Positions 8,858-18,509 of a stretch of DNA of 64,000 bases are shown here, in pieces. The stretch lies in assembly GCF_000731315.1 (NCBI RefSeq), contig NZ_HG938353.1, positions 2,728,001 through 2,792,000 of the forward strand. Direction: 5' to 3'. The first letter of the stretch is position 1. Each line of letters opens with the position of its first letter. Position numbers and translations under genes: made by a program. This DNA is from Neorhizobium galegae bv. orientalis str. HAMBI 540. GTDB taxonomy: Bacteria; Pseudomonadota; Alphaproteobacteria; Rhizobiales; Rhizobiaceae. The notes below the pieces were generated by a model. That model saw nothing but the letters and a program-made list of their open reading frames with translations, searched no databases and was not told the DNA's origin.

Positions 8858-9688
8858 ATGCGGCTGAAGATTTCCCATACGACCGAATATCTCTATGACG
8901 AGCCGGTGCCCTATTCGCTGCAACGGCTCAGACTGACGCCGATCGACGGGCCCGGCCAGAAAGTCATCAACTGGTCGATCACCGTCGATGGCGCCAAGAT
9001 CGAGGCAGGTTATGCCGACCAGTTCGGCAACCGCGTCGAACTGGTCTCCACCGAAGGCACCGAGCACACGATCCGCATCACCGCGTCCGGCGAGGTGGAG
9101 ACCCAGGACCGCGCCGGCGTCTTCGGTCCGCACCAGGGCTTCTGCCCGCTCTGGCTGTTCCTGCGCGAGACGGCGCTGACCAAACCCGGCAAGCTCATCC
9201 GCGAGCTTGCCAAAAGCCTCGAGGGCGACAGCGAGCTTGCCAGGATGCACGCCCTAATGGAGAAGATCCACGAGACCGTCACCTATGTGCCGGGCGCGAC
9301 CGGCACCCAGACGACCGCCGAACAGGCGCTGGAGGCAAAGACCGGCGTCTGTCAGGACCACACCCATATCTTCATCACTGCCGCCCGCCTGCTGGATATC
9401 CCGGCGCGCTACATTTCCGGCTACCTGCTGATGGAAGGCGAGACCGAACAGGCCGCTACCCATGCGTGGGCGGAAGTGCATCTGCCGGGCCTCGGCTGGG
9501 TCGGCTTCGACACGTCGAACAAGATCTGCCCGAACGACAGCTACGTGCGGGTCGCCTCCGGCCTCTGCTACCGCGACTGTGCGCCCGTCTCCGGCATGCG
9601 CCTCGGTCCGGCCAGCGAAAACCTCAAGGTTTCGCTGACGGTGGCGCAAAGCCAAAGCCAGCAGGGCCAGACGCAGTCCCAGGGGTGA
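8858..9688 (+). CDS. Transglutaminase-like cysteine peptidase family protein
   Basis: This 276-residue protein has an N-terminal beta-rich domain (MRLKISHTTEYLYDEPV, as in bacterial transglutaminase N-domains) and a transglutaminase core. The catalytic triad is visible as Cys165 (TGVCQDHTH), His202 (THAWAEVHLPGLGW) and Asp218 (GFDTSNK). There is no signal peptide, so it acts in the cytoplasm. Such proteins cleave or form isopeptide bonds; next to an ATP-grasp amidoligase it may cut or transfer the product. It is the last gene of the operon. The C-terminus is a Gln/Ser-rich tail with no obvious role. Confidence 0.9.
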   Translation: MRLKISHTTEYLYDEPVPYSLQRLRLTPIDGPGQKVINWSITVDGAKIEAGYADQFGNRVELVSTEGTEHTIRITASGEVETQDRAGVFGPHQGFCPLWLFLRETALTKPGKLIRELAKSLEGDSELARMHALMEKIHETVTYVPGATGTQTTAEQALEAKTGVCQDHTHIFITAARLLDIPARYISGYLLMEGETEQAATHAWAEVHLPGLGWVGFDTSNKICPNDSYVRVASGLCYRDCAPVSGMRLGPASENLKVSLTVAQSQSQQGQTQSQG

Positions 9689-9949
9689 GAGGCGCTTCGG
9701 GAGCGGGGGGGCTGTCCGGCATAGCAGACGTTCTCGGCCAGCCGTAAAATCACCGGCTCACACCGTTGTGCGGCGCAATGGTTTGTTAACCACGGACGGC
9801 GTTCCCGATTTCACAAGCAGTTCAAGGGTTGAAGATTCCGGAGGCGGCAATCTATGCTGCATTGCGGCATGGACTATTGCTGCCTACGATGCGCGGGGCT
9901 GCGGGTTACCGAAACGCATGGCAATGCCATGCCTGAATGAGGATACCAG

Positions 9950-10915
9950 ATGCTTGAGACGTCCAAAACCAAGCCGCAGGATCTCGAATCCATCGCGCGC
10001 CATGGCGGAACTTTCCGGCGAATGGCCGCACGCCTGCCCACCTATTTCACCGACCTGCGGGAAAACCCGGCTTGGCTTCCCATGTTCCTTTTGGCCCGGA
10101 CAATTCCGTTCAGGCGAGCCCATTGGCTGACTGCCCGGCGCGTCTCGAAATCTGCGCCGGTGGCGACGTCGATGTTCGGCGACATCGAAGCCGATAAGGT
10201 TGCGGACGAACTCAGACGAAGCGGGATCTTCACCGGCCTCATCCTTCCCGATCCGATTCGGCAGGAGATCGCCCGTTTTGCATCCGAAACCCCTTGCTTC
10301 GGCAATTTCGAGCGGAAACTCGAATTCCGGGCGGACGAACATGCGGAAGCGGAACGCCGATTCGGTCGAGCGATCCTGAGCGGCCACCATTTCGAAAGGA
10401 TCGCCAGTTGCGAGGCGGCGGTCGCGGTGCAGCAGGATCCTCTTCTTCTGGATATCGCACGCCACTATCTGGGCGGTGAGGCCAAGCTGATCACCACGCG
10501 GACGTGGTGGAGCTTTCCCACTCAATCCGCTTCGGAGAGCGACCTCAGCCGTGCGTCGTTCAAGTTTCATTTCGATCTCGACGACTGGCGGATGTTGAAA
10601 TTCTTTTTCTATCTGTCGAATGTCGATGAGGATGCGGGACCGCATGTCTATATGCGCGGCAGCCATAACAAGCGGCGCCTGAAGCACCAGTTGACCCTGC
10701 TGGTTGGGCATCCGGCAGAAGAAGTGCTCGAATTTTACGGAGAGGAGAGCGCCGTCACCCTGACCGGCAAGGCGGGCTACGGGTTCGTCGAAGATCCCTT
10801 CGGCTTCCACATGGGGACGGTCGCAAAATATCACCCTCGGCTCATGATGGAAGTGGGATTCGGCGTCTCGAAACCCTCGAAGCGCAGATATCACGGCGAA
10901 CCCGTCGTGCGCTGA
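9950..10915 (+). CDS. PhyH-like Fe(II)/2-oxoglutarate dioxygenase family protein
   Basis: This 321-residue protein carries the iron-binding pattern of phytanoyl-CoA dioxygenase-like enzymes: His207-x-Asp209 (KFHFDLDDW), a distal His287 (PFGFHMGT) and Arg297 (HPRLMMEVGF) in the place that binds 2-oxoglutarate. Between them lie FFFYLSNVDEDAGPHVYMRGSH, a segment very typical of the PhyH fold. The first 80 residues are basic and of unknown fold. The substrate is unknown. It stands alone downstream of the amidoligase operon, 261 bases away, so a functional link is not supported by spacing. Confidence 0.72.
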   Translation: MLETSKTKPQDLESIARHGGTFRRMAARLPTYFTDLRENPAWLPMFLLARTIPFRRAHWLTARRVSKSAPVATSMFGDIEADKVADELRRSGIFTGLILPDPIRQEIARFASETPCFGNFERKLEFRADEHAEAERRFGRAILSGHHFERIASCEAAVAVQQDPLLLDIARHYLGGEAKLITTRTWWSFPTQSASESDLSRASFKFHFDLDDWRMLKFFFYLSNVDEDAGPHVYMRGSHNKRRLKHQLTLLVGHPAEEVLEFYGEESAVTLTGKAGYGFVEDPFGFHMGTVAKYHPRLMMEVGFGVSKPSKRRYHGEPVVR

Positions 10916-11031
10916 GCGACCCTTCCGGCTCGATGAGCCCCCACGGGGCTCATCCCATCACACATCAATAAGTCCGCAAGCTCGACGCCATCTCCGCATG
11001 GTCTAGTCCCGCCCCATAAAAGAGGTGGCGA

Positions 11032-11511
11032 ATGCTGTTTGGGCAATCGGTCTTCCAGTCGGTGCTGACGCGGCTGAAGCAGGAGCACGGCGAAGACGAG
11101 AGCGAAGAGGCAGGCACGGGCTTCCGCATCAAGGGGCTCGGCATGGGTTTCGTCGCGCCGACGGATGACGGTCCAGTGGTGACCGCAACCGGGACCGAAG
11201 CCTATTTCGCCTTCCTTCCCGACGTGGCCGAGATCGAAATCGAATCGATGCGGGCGGAAGATGAACCGCAAGATCTGCCGCCGCCGATCATTCCCGCCCA
11301 TCTGCTGCGGCTGACGACCGAGGAAATCGCTGCGGAGCTTGCCATCACGGCTGCCGATACCGAGGCGACGCTCGGCGAGAAACGACGGCATTTCGCCAAG
11401 GCCAACCATCCAGATGGCGTCGCCCCGGAATTGCGGGAAAACGCCAACACCCGCATGAAGACCGCCAATTTCCTGATCGACACCGCGATCAAGGGTCTCT
11501 TCTGGCGCTAG
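11032..11511 (+). CDS. J-domain-like (DnaJ-related) protein
   Basis: A 159-residue protein with no membrane segment. Its C-terminal 65 residues look like a J-domain: helix LTTEEIAAELAI, then RRHFAKANHPDG with the HPD tripeptide at 126-128, then a helix RENANTRMKTANFLIDTAI. HPD is the motif by which J-proteins stimulate Hsp70 (DnaK) ATPase. The N-terminal 90 residues are of unknown fold and rich in acidic residues. It could be a specialised DnaK co-chaperone. The start ATG at 11032 follows AGAGGTGG. Confidence 0.72.
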   Translation: MLFGQSVFQSVLTRLKQEHGEDESEEAGTGFRIKGLGMGFVAPTDDGPVVTATGTEAYFAFLPDVAEIEIESMRAEDEPQDLPPPIIPAHLLRLTTEEIAAELAITAADTEATLGEKRRHFAKANHPDGVAPELRENANTRMKTANFLIDTAIKGLFWR

Positions 11512-11517
11512 GAAAGT

Positions 11518-11739
11518 TTAGTCCTGCGGGTCGTCGGCGGGCTTCTCGACCGGCGGCTTTTTCTTTTCGATGAACAACTTGTAGCCGGCGTAAGCGCCCA
11601 TGGCGCCGACGATGATCGCCCAGAAGGGTTCTCCGGCGACCAGTTCGAAAATCGCCCAGGCGGCGCAAACCGCCGGGATCAATACCCGGCGCCAAAGCGG
11701 CTCGTAAAAGGGATGGTTCGGATCGATCATGGTCTTCAC
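11518..11739 (-). CDS. Small two-segment membrane protein
   Basis: A 73-residue protein (70 if the ATG at 11730 is used) with two hydrophobic segments (VLIPAVCAAWAIFELVAG and FWAIIVGAMGAYAGYKLFI) and a charged Lys/Pro/Asp tail. It is convergent with the J-domain-like gene; the stops are six bases apart. Small proteins of this shape are common in rhizobia and have no assigned function. Confidence 0.65.
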   Translation of the reverse strand: MKTMIDPNHPFYEPLWRRVLIPAVCAAWAIFELVAGEPFWAIIVGAMGAYAGYKLFIEKKKPPVEKPADDPQD

Positions 11740-11778
11740 TCCCGGCCAGTCGTTTTGCCACCAGTCACTCGCAATCGG

Positions 11779-13005
11779 TCATTCCCCGGCGGCCTGCATG
11801 CTCTGGCGCGAACCGATGATATCCTGGTCGACGATCGAAAATGCAAGATTGAGATGCCCCTCGAACACCAGCGAGGGTTCGTCCGGCACGATGGTCAGGC
11901 CCGGCATGCCGCCGAGCCGCACCACATGCGTCTGCGCCAGTCCCTCCTCGATGCCCGCCTGCAGCAAATCTTGATAGCGGGTGCCGGGACCGGTGATGAA
12001 GACCGGCATGTGGCCATGCAGGCTGAGCAGCCGCGAGAGGCCATAGCCCAAAGCGGCGCCCGCATTGCGGAACGCGAGCTGCGCCATGCGATTGCCTTGC
12101 CGGGCGCGGACGGCGATCTTGTCGATTTCGCTGACCGGCACGAATTTCGCCGGGATCGTATCCACCGGCACTTCGAAGGCAGCGCGCAAAATGGCGTAGA
12201 AACCGGCATAGGCCTCGACGCAGCCGCGCGCACCGCAACGACAAAGCCCGCCGTTCGGCATATGCAGCATGTGCCCGAAATTGGGCGCCGAGATTTCCGG
12301 AACCCCGCCAGCGATCCGTCGCGCAATCCCGAGCCCGATGCTGTGGCCGAGCGAGAGCGCGGCGAGAACAGGCTCACCGCCGCCTTGCGTCTTCACCTGG
12401 CGTTCGAGCAGCGCGCCGGCGACCAGCAGCGTCTCATTGTTGAGGATGACCTTGGCCTGCCAGCCGTCTTTGAGTGCCGCGGCAAAATCCACGGGCTGGG
12501 AACCGAAGACCGGCGACCAGACAAGCACCGGATCGCTCGGATGCGCCAGTCCCTTGCTGCTGACCGAAACGAGCAGAACGCTGCCGCGATCGATGCGGGA
12601 GCGTTCGACGGCCCGTTCGAGCCCCGCCGAGATGGCCGCGAGAAAGGCCGCCGTGCCGCCCTCCCCGCGCGGTTCGCTGAACCGGTCGAGCAGTGTTCCG
12701 GCATAATCGACCAGCGAATACTGGATCAGGTCCGACGAGATGATGACGGTGATGAGATAGCCGCAATTGCGCCGCTGGCTGAACAGCACGCGCGGCCGCC
12801 CACGGCCGACAGTCGCCTGCTGCTCGCTCTTTTCGATGATGCGGGCGCGTTCCAGATCGGCGGTGATCGAGGAGATTGTCGCCGACGCCAACCCGGTGGC
12901 ATCCGAGATTTCCGTGTGCGCGAGCCGGCCATGGCGACGCAGCGCAGACAGCACGAGCGCGCTGTTCTGCTGCCGGACCAATTCCGTGCTCGATTTCGCC
13001 AGCAT
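11779..13005 (-). CDS. ROK-family transcriptional repressor of the xylose operon
   Basis: This 408-residue regulator has an N-terminal winged helix (RRHGRLAHTEISDATGLASATISSITADLERARII) followed by a sugar-kinase-like ROK domain. The ROK zinc signature is visible near the C-terminal half (GLCRCGARGCVEAYAG). It is divergent from xylF and the shared 200-base gap holds a 19-bp palindrome, so it very likely represses the xylFHG genes and is relieved by a sugar such as xylose. The start at 13005 (MLAKSSTELVRQQN) is chosen because homologues begin there; the frame stays open to 13167 but that extension would run over the operator. The ligand is inferred from the neighbours only. Confidence 0.88.
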   Translation of the reverse strand: MLAKSSTELVRQQNSALVLSALRRHGRLAHTEISDATGLASATISSITADLERARIIEKSEQQATVGRGRPRVLFSQRRNCGYLITVIISSDLIQYSLVDYAGTLLDRFSEPRGEGGTAAFLAAISAGLERAVERSRIDRGSVLLVSVSSKGLAHPSDPVLVWSPVFGSQPVDFAAALKDGWQAKVILNNETLLVAGALLERQVKTQGGGEPVLAALSLGHSIGLGIARRIAGGVPEISAPNFGHMLHMPNGGLCRCGARGCVEAYAGFYAILRAAFEVPVDTIPAKFVPVSEIDKIAVRARQGNRMAQLAFRNAGAALGYGLSRLLSLHGHMPVFITGPGTRYQDLLQAGIEEGLAQTHVVRLGGMPGLTIVPDEPSLVFEGHLNLAFSIVDQDIIGSRQSMQAAGE

Positions 13006-13100
13006 TCCGCCTGCCGCCTCCCTCACTCCATCTGTCGATACGGCAGTGCCTCGCCCTCCACAAGTGCCGATTGACAGCCCACGGAATCTCTGACATCTAA

Positions 13101-13119
13101 TTTCTCGACTGTCGAGAAA
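13101..13119. promoter_or_regulatory. ROK repressor operator, 19-bp palindrome
   Basis: TTTCTCGACTGTCGAGAAA has perfect 9-bp arms around one central T. It lies 96 bases before the ROK gene start and 88 before xylF, in the place expected for an operator controlling both directions. Binding by the ROK protein is inferred. Confidence 0.75.
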
Positions 13120-13206
13120 AAAGCTTTGACGCTTTCTCCGGCAGATTATCTGGCGGGGGGAGAGCACGGAGGCTAGCGCCCATCCGCCGTCACTCGGGAG
13201 GACATT

Positions 13207-14247
13207 ATGAGATCATTCGTAAAGCTGATGGCCGGCGCGGCCATCCTCGTTTCCATGCATTCCGCCACCATGGCGGCCAATCTCGTCGTCGGCGTTTCCT
13301 GGTCGAACTTCCAGGAAGAGCGTTGGAAGACCGACGAAGCTGCCATCAAGAAGGCACTTACGGCTGCCGGTGCCAAGTATATTTCCGCTGATGCCCAGTC
13401 GTCCGCCGCAAAGCAGCTCACCGACGTCGAGTCGCTGATCTCCCAGGGCGCCAACGCGCTGATCGTTCTGGCGCAGGATTCGAGCGCCATCGGCCCGGCT
13501 GTCGAAAAGGCAGCAGCCGAAGGCATTCCGGTCGTCGGTTACGACCGCCTGATCGAAAATCCGGCTGCGTTCTACATCACCTTCGACAACAAGGAAGTCG
13601 GCCGCCTGCAGGCGCAGGGCGTCTTTAAGGCGAAGCCTGAAGGCAACTACGTCTTCATCAAGGGCTCTTCTTCCGATCCGAACGCGGACTTCCTGTTCGC
13701 CGGCCAGATGGAAGTGCTGAAGGCTGCGATCGACGGCGGCAAGATCAAGAATGTCGGCGAAGCCTATACCGACGGCTGGAAGCCCGAAAACGCCCAGAAG
13801 AACATGGAACAGTTCCTGACCAAGAACAACAACAAGGTCGACGCGGTCGTCGCATCCAACGACGGCACTGCCGGCGGTGCGATCGCGGCGCTCGACGCCC
13901 AGGGCTTGGCAGGCTCGGTTCCGGTTTCCGGCCAGGACGCCGACAAGGCGGCTCTGAACCGCGTGGCTCTCGGCACCCAGACGGTATCCGTCTGGAAGGA
14001 CTCGCGCGAACTCGGCAAGAACGCCGCTGAAATCGCTCTGGCACTTGCCGGCGGCAAGAAGCTGACCGAAATCAAGGGCGTCCAGACCTTCGAAGGCGGT
14101 CCGAAGAAGGTGAAGATGCAGTCGGTCTTCCTGAAGCCGCAGGCAATCACCAAGGACAACCTGAACGTCGTCATCGAAGCAGGCTGGATCAGCAAGGCTG
14201 AAGCCTGCCAGGGCGTCAAGGCCGGCGCAGTGGCTGCCTGCAAGTAA
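13207..14247 (+). CDS. xylF: D-xylose ABC transporter substrate-binding protein
   Basis: This 346-residue periplasmic binding protein has a signal peptide ([23 protein letters not shown]) and the XylF-type core: [66 protein letters not shown] and [24 protein letters not shown]. It captures a pentose, most likely D-xylose, and hands it to XylH. A GGAGG-like site precedes the ATG. It heads xylFHG. A strong hairpin follows, which could raise its level over the membrane parts, as is usual for binding proteins. Confidence 0.9.
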   Translation: MRSFVKLMAGAAILVSMHSATMAANLVVGVSWSNFQEERWKTDEAAIKKALTAAGAKYISADAQSSAAKQLTDVESLISQGANALIVLAQDSSAIGPAVEKAAAEGIPVVGYDRLIENPAAFYITFDNKEVGRLQAQGVFKAKPEGNYVFIKGSSSDPNADFLFAGQMEVLKAAIDGGKIKNVGEAYTDGWKPENAQKNMEQFLTKNNNKVDAVVASNDGTAGGAIAALDAQGLAGSVPVSGQDADKAALNRVALGTQTVSVWKDSRELGKNAAEIALALAGGKKLTEIKGVQTFEGGPKKVKMQSVFLKPQAITKDNLNVVIEAGWISKAEACQGVKAGAVAACK

Positions 14248-14276
14248 CGCATGGCTGTCCGCAGACGATAAACTCA

Positions 14277-14312
14277 CCGACGCCGCAGCACTTCTGCCGC
14301 GGCGTCGGTTTT
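14277..14312 (+). terminator. Hairpin between xylF and xylH
   Basis: The 10-bp arms CCGACGCCGC (14277-14286) and GCGGCGTCGG (14299-14308) have a 12-base loop and are followed by four T. It may act as a leaky terminator or a 3'-end stabiliser that makes xylF mRNA more abundant than the rest of the operon. Confidence 0.75.
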
Positions 14313-14429
14313 CGGCGTAAGATGGCGCGGCCGCACGAAGGATTACCCGGCGGCTGAACGTCGCGCAGGCGCGGTCCGGCTCGATTTTTTCGAACCGCAG
14401 CGCCTCGCAAAAGTGGGGAACGGCAAAAA

Positions 14430-15755
14430 ATGGCCGAGACGATACAGTCCACAACGAATTCCAAGACATCGGGAGCGGCAGGACAGGCGGAAGGCAGTTT
14501 CGTTGCCCGCTTCTTCCGCGCGACCGAGATCGACACGCGTATGCTCGGCATGATCGGCGCGCTGCTGATCATCTGGGTCGGGTTCCATATCCTGACGGGC
14601 GGCCTTTTCCTGACGCCGCGCAACCTCTGGAACCTCTCGGTACAGACCGCATCGGTCGCCGTCATGGCGACCGGCATGGTGCTTGTCATCGTCACCCGCA
14701 ACATCGACCTTTCGGTCGGCTCGATCCTCGGTTTCACCGGCATGGTCATGGGGGTGCTGCAGGCAAGGCTTCTGCCGGAGCTGTTCGGCTTCAACCACCC
14801 GGCGATCTGGATCATCACGCTGGCCGGCGGCATCGCCATCGGAGCGCTGATCGGTACGCTGCAGGGCTCCATCATCGCCTTTCTCGGCGTGCCCTCGTTC
14901 ATCGTGACGCTCGGCGGCCTGCTCATCTGGCGTGGCGCCACCTGGTTCGTGACGAGCGGCCAGACCGTTGCGCCGATGGACGTCAACTTCCGCCTGATGG
15001 GCGGCGGCACCGAAGGCTCGATCGGCGCCACCTGGAGCTGGGTCGTCGGCATCATCGCCTGTCTCGCCATCATCGCGGCGATCATCAACGCCCGCCGCCA
15101 GCGCAAGCGCTTCTCCTTCCCGCGCCGGCCGATCTGGGCCGAATACGTGCTGGTCGCGCTCGGCTGCATCGTCGTGCTTGGCGCGGTCTCGGTCGCCAAT
15201 GATTATTACTGGCCGATCGCCATCGCCCGCCGTTACGCCGAGGCAAACAACATTCCCTGGCCTGAAGGCGGTCTGCTGATCTCGCAAGGGATCGCTATCC
15301 CTGTGCTGATGGCAATCGCGGTCGGCATCGTCATGACCTTCATCGCCACCCGCCTGCGCTTCGGCCGCTATGTCTTCGCGATCGGCGGCAATCCCGAAGC
15401 CGCGGAACTCGCGGGCATCAAGACCCGCTGGGTGACGGTCAAGATCTTCGCGCTGATGGGTGTGCTCTGCGCCATCGCCGCGGCGATCTCCACCGCCCGC
15501 CTCAACGCCGCAACCAATGCGCAAGGGGAACTCGACGAGCTCTATACGATCGCCGCAGCCGTTATCGGCGGCACCTCGCTTGCCGGTGGCATGGGCTCGA
15601 TCGCCGGCGCCATGCTCGGCGCGCTCGTCATGCAGTCGCTTCAATCCGGCATGGTGCTGCTCGGCATCGACTCGCCGTTCCAGCGCATCGTCGTCGGCAT
15701 GGTGCTTGTCACAGCCGTCTGGCTCGACACCGTCTATCGCTCTCGCGCCAAATAA
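14430..15755 (+). CDS. xylH: D-xylose ABC transporter permease
   Basis: This 441-residue inner-membrane permease is of the ribose/xylose (BPD_transp_2) class, longer than RbsC and matching XylH. It has about ten membrane segments, with [19 protein letters not shown] and the coupling-loop-like [27 protein letters not shown] charged insertion around residues 210-230 ([15 protein letters not shown]) is a cytoplasmic loop seen in XylH. It forms the pore of XylFGH. It begins 182 bases after xylF, beyond the hairpin, and ends 14 bases before xylG. Confidence 0.9.
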   Translation: MAETIQSTTNSKTSGAAGQAEGSFVARFFRATEIDTRMLGMIGALLIIWVGFHILTGGLFLTPRNLWNLSVQTASVAVMATGMVLVIVTRNIDLSVGSILGFTGMVMGVLQARLLPELFGFNHPAIWIITLAGGIAIGALIGTLQGSIIAFLGVPSFIVTLGGLLIWRGATWFVTSGQTVAPMDVNFRLMGGGTEGSIGATWSWVVGIIACLAIIAAIINARRQRKRFSFPRRPIWAEYVLVALGCIVVLGAVSVANDYYWPIAIARRYAEANNIPWPEGGLLISQGIAIPVLMAIAVGIVMTFIATRLRFGRYVFAIGGNPEAAELAGIKTRWVTVKIFALMGVLCAIAAAISTARLNAATNAQGELDELYTIAAAVIGGTSLAGGMGSIAGAMLGALVMQSLQSGMVLLGIDSPFQRIVVGMVLVTAVWLDTVYRSRAK

Positions 15756-15769
15756 CAGGAGTTTTCATC

Positions 15770-16555
<786 letters not shown>

Positions 16556-16613
16556 CTGCCAGACAGAATTGCGCCCGCCCTTTGAAGCCCGCCGCTGATC
16601 AAGGGTAGCGCAG

Positions 16614-16650
16614 AGGCGGAACCGGGCTCTCTCCCGGTTCCGCCTTATCT
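16614..16650 (+). terminator. Terminator hairpin after xylG
   Basis: The perfect 13-bp stem AGGCGGAACCGGG / CCCGGTTCCGCCT has a six-base loop and is followed by a T-rich TATCTCTTTC. It closes the xylFHG transcript. Confidence 0.8.
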
Positions 16651-16768
16651 CTTTCAGAGTAGGCCGCGTCCCGTTGCTAAATCGGCAGGCTGTTGGCAGT
16701 CCTGCTTCTTGGAACTCCTCTCCTCCCCCAACGTTGGCTTTTCTGAAACCCCAACACGGAGGACCAAA

Positions 16769-16948
16769 ATGCCTGAAGAACGGACTGCACAGGAAGTCAT
16801 CGAGCACAGGGGAAGACCGGTGAGGACGGCAAAACACCCTTCGTCCGGCCTGCATCCCAAAGAGCGTCTGATCGACAGGGAGAAGACGCCCGGTGCCGGC
16901 TCGCTGCCTGAGCCCGATGCGAAGGACGTGGACGCGGGATCGGAGTAA
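16769..16948 (+). CDS. Small charged hypothetical protein
   Basis: A 59-residue, highly charged, probably disordered protein (MPEERTAQEVIEHRG..., rich in Lys, Arg, Pro, Asp, Glu). A good CGGAGGA site lies six bases before the ATG, which supports translation. No family is recognised. Confidence 0.55.
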   Translation: MPEERTAQEVIEHRGRPVRTAKHPSSGLHPKERLIDREKTPGAGSLPEPDAKDVDAGSE

Positions 16949-17085
16949 CCAACGGCGTATTCGCGCGCCGCGCATGGCCACGTAAGAAGGCGGCGGCCCG
17001 TCTCTGCGACGCCGTGGCGCTTGCCCGCTCGGGCACGGATCGGTAACACGGTCTGGAACGATCAGAACGAGCGAGCCGGGCGGGC

Positions 17086-17475
17086 ATGGCGGACGAAACC
17101 ATCACACTTTACGAGGCGATCGGCGGCGACGCGACGGTGCGGGCGCTGGTCAGGCGCTTCTACGAGCTGATGGACACGCTGCCGGAAGCGGCCCATTGCC
17201 GCGCCGTCCATCCGCCGAGCCTCGATGGCAGCGAAGCGAAACTCTACGATTATCTGACCGGCTATCTGGGCGGCCCACCAGTCTATGTGGAAAAACACGG
17301 CCACCCGCGGCTGCGCTCGCGCCATTTCGCGGCGGCGATCGGACCTCTCGAACGCGACGAATGGATGCTCTGTTTCCGCCGCGCCATGGACGAGACGATC
17401 GAAAATCCGAAACTGCGCGACATCATCTGGCCTCCGATCGAGCGGCTTGCCTTCCATATGCAGAACAGGGAATAG
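17086..17475 (+). CDS. Group II truncated haemoglobin
   Basis: A 129-residue globin of the trHbII class, expected to bind haem and handle O2, NO or H2O2. Visible marks are TLYEAIGGDATVRALVRRFYELMD at the start, the GGPPVY loop, HGHPRLRSRH holding the proximal His region (71-80) and Trp93 at the G8 place, conserved in group II. Length and order are normal. The next gene (DUF423) begins four bases after its stop, so the two are co-translated. Confidence 0.9.
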   Translation: MADETITLYEAIGGDATVRALVRRFYELMDTLPEAAHCRAVHPPSLDGSEAKLYDYLTGYLGGPPVYVEKHGHPRLRSRHFAAAIGPLERDEWMLCFRRAMDETIENPKLRDIIWPPIERLAFHMQNRE

Positions 17476-17479
17476 GCCG

Positions 17480-17851
17480 TTGGAAAGACTCGGCAATTTC
17501 AGGCCGTTGATTCTGTTTGTGAGCGGCCTTATGGGCGCGGCCGGCGTAGCTCTGGCGGCAGCGGCCAGCCACGGCGGCGACACGGTTTTCCTCGGCTCCG
17601 CCTCGACCATGTGTCTGGCGCATGCGCCGGTCCTGCTGGGACTCTATCTCGGTTACCGGTATTTTCGCACGGCCACGCTTGCCGCGCTCGTGCTGGGTCT
17701 CGGCACAATCATCTTTGCGGGCGACCTCGTCTCGCGCCACTATCTCGGCGACCGGCTGTTTCCGCTCGCCGCGCCGGTGGGTGGAACGGGGATGATGCTA
17801 GGCTGGCTGATTGTGGCGGCCGGGGCGTTTTTCAGGGTGCGAGAGGTTTAA
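17480..17851 (+). CDS. DUF423-family membrane protein
   Basis: A 123-residue inner-membrane protein with four hydrophobic segments and the conserved GAAGVALAAAASHGG and AHAPVLLGLYLG of DUF423 (YgdD-like), ending in the usual GGTGMMLGWLIVAAGAF. The start is TTG at 17480, four bases after the haemoglobin stop. An upstream in-frame ATG would run through the globin gene in another frame and is rejected. The function of the family is unknown. Confidence 0.82.
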   Translation: MERLGNFRPLILFVSGLMGAAGVALAAAASHGGDTVFLGSASTMCLAHAPVLLGLYLGYRYFRTATLAALVLGLGTIIFAGDLVSRHYLGDRLFPLAAPVGGTGMMLGWLIVAAGAFFRVREV

Positions 17852-17902
17852 GGCTTCTCGGTCTCTTCTCCACAGAGAAAAGAGGTGGACCGCCAACTGA
17901 GC

Positions 17903-18127
17903 CTACCGCTTAAACGTCAGGACCTTTGCGCCCTCGATCTCGACAATATCCACTGAGCGCGTCCGATCGACTTTCGGCAGCACCACCACATTGGTCATAT
18001 CCGCAGCCGCCTCGGCTCGCCTCGTCAGCAGCGCGTAAAGTTCCGGCACCAGCCCGTCGCCGTTCTGTTCGGCAAGCTTGTGCAGGCCGATGAAAAGGCT
18101 GGCGTCACGAGGTTCTTCGTTCATCAT
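17903..18127 (-). CDS. Hypothetical protein coupled to the DUF2325 gene
   Basis: A 74-residue acidic protein, mostly helical in the middle (SLFIGLHKLAEQNGDGLVPELYALLTRRAEAAADM) with a beta-like end (VDIVEIEGAKVLTFKR). Its start overlaps the end of the DUF2325 gene by about 20 bases, so it is translated from the same message. The family is not recognised. Confidence 0.6.
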   Translation of the reverse strand: MMNEEPRDASLFIGLHKLAEQNGDGLVPELYALLTRRAEAAADMTNVVVLPKVDRTRSVDIVEIEGAKVLTFKR

Positions 18128-18509
18128 TGCGTTCCTTCATGGTCTGAAGCGCCCGCTCCAGACTGGATTTGGAGCCGTTGCGAAGCGGTACGAAGGCGAC
18201 ACCGAACTTCTTGCAGCCGGTCTTCACCCTCAGACACGCATCGTGGCTGATACAGTCGATGGGGCAGAAGACGCAGTCGACCGAGGGCAGCACGGTATCG
18301 ATACGGGAAACCGCTTCACGCAAACCGCCGTCGTGGTGGATAAGTTCCGCGCCGAAATTGCTGGCGATCTCCCGCAGGTGCGCCACCTGACAATCACGGC
18401 CGCCGACGTAGAGAAAGCTGCGGACGTCGGTGACAGCCGGCCCCCGCGTTTCGGCGCCTTTCGGTGCCGCGCCGGAATTGCCGTTCTTGTGCTTCTGCTT
18501 CTTGGCCAT
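18105..18509 (-). CDS. DUF2325 domain protein
   Basis: A 134-residue protein with a Lys/Asn-rich start (MAKKQKHKNGNSG) and a DUF2325 domain: FLYVGGRDCQVAHLREIASNFGAELIHHDGG, then a Cys cluster (CVFCPIDCISHDACLRVKTGCKK) that could bind metal or a cofactor. Start ATG 18509 is preferred over an upstream one at 18563 because AGGGG precedes it. The family has no proven function. The AT-rich region 18510-18735 upstream serves both this gene and the divergent preT. Confidence 0.78.
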   Translation of the reverse strand: MAKKQKHKNGNSGAAPKGAETRGPAVTDVRSFLYVGGRDCQVAHLREIASNFGAELIHHDGGLREAVSRIDTVLPSVDCVFCPIDCISHDACLRVKTGCKKFGVAFVPLRNGSKSSLERALQTMKERNDERRTS

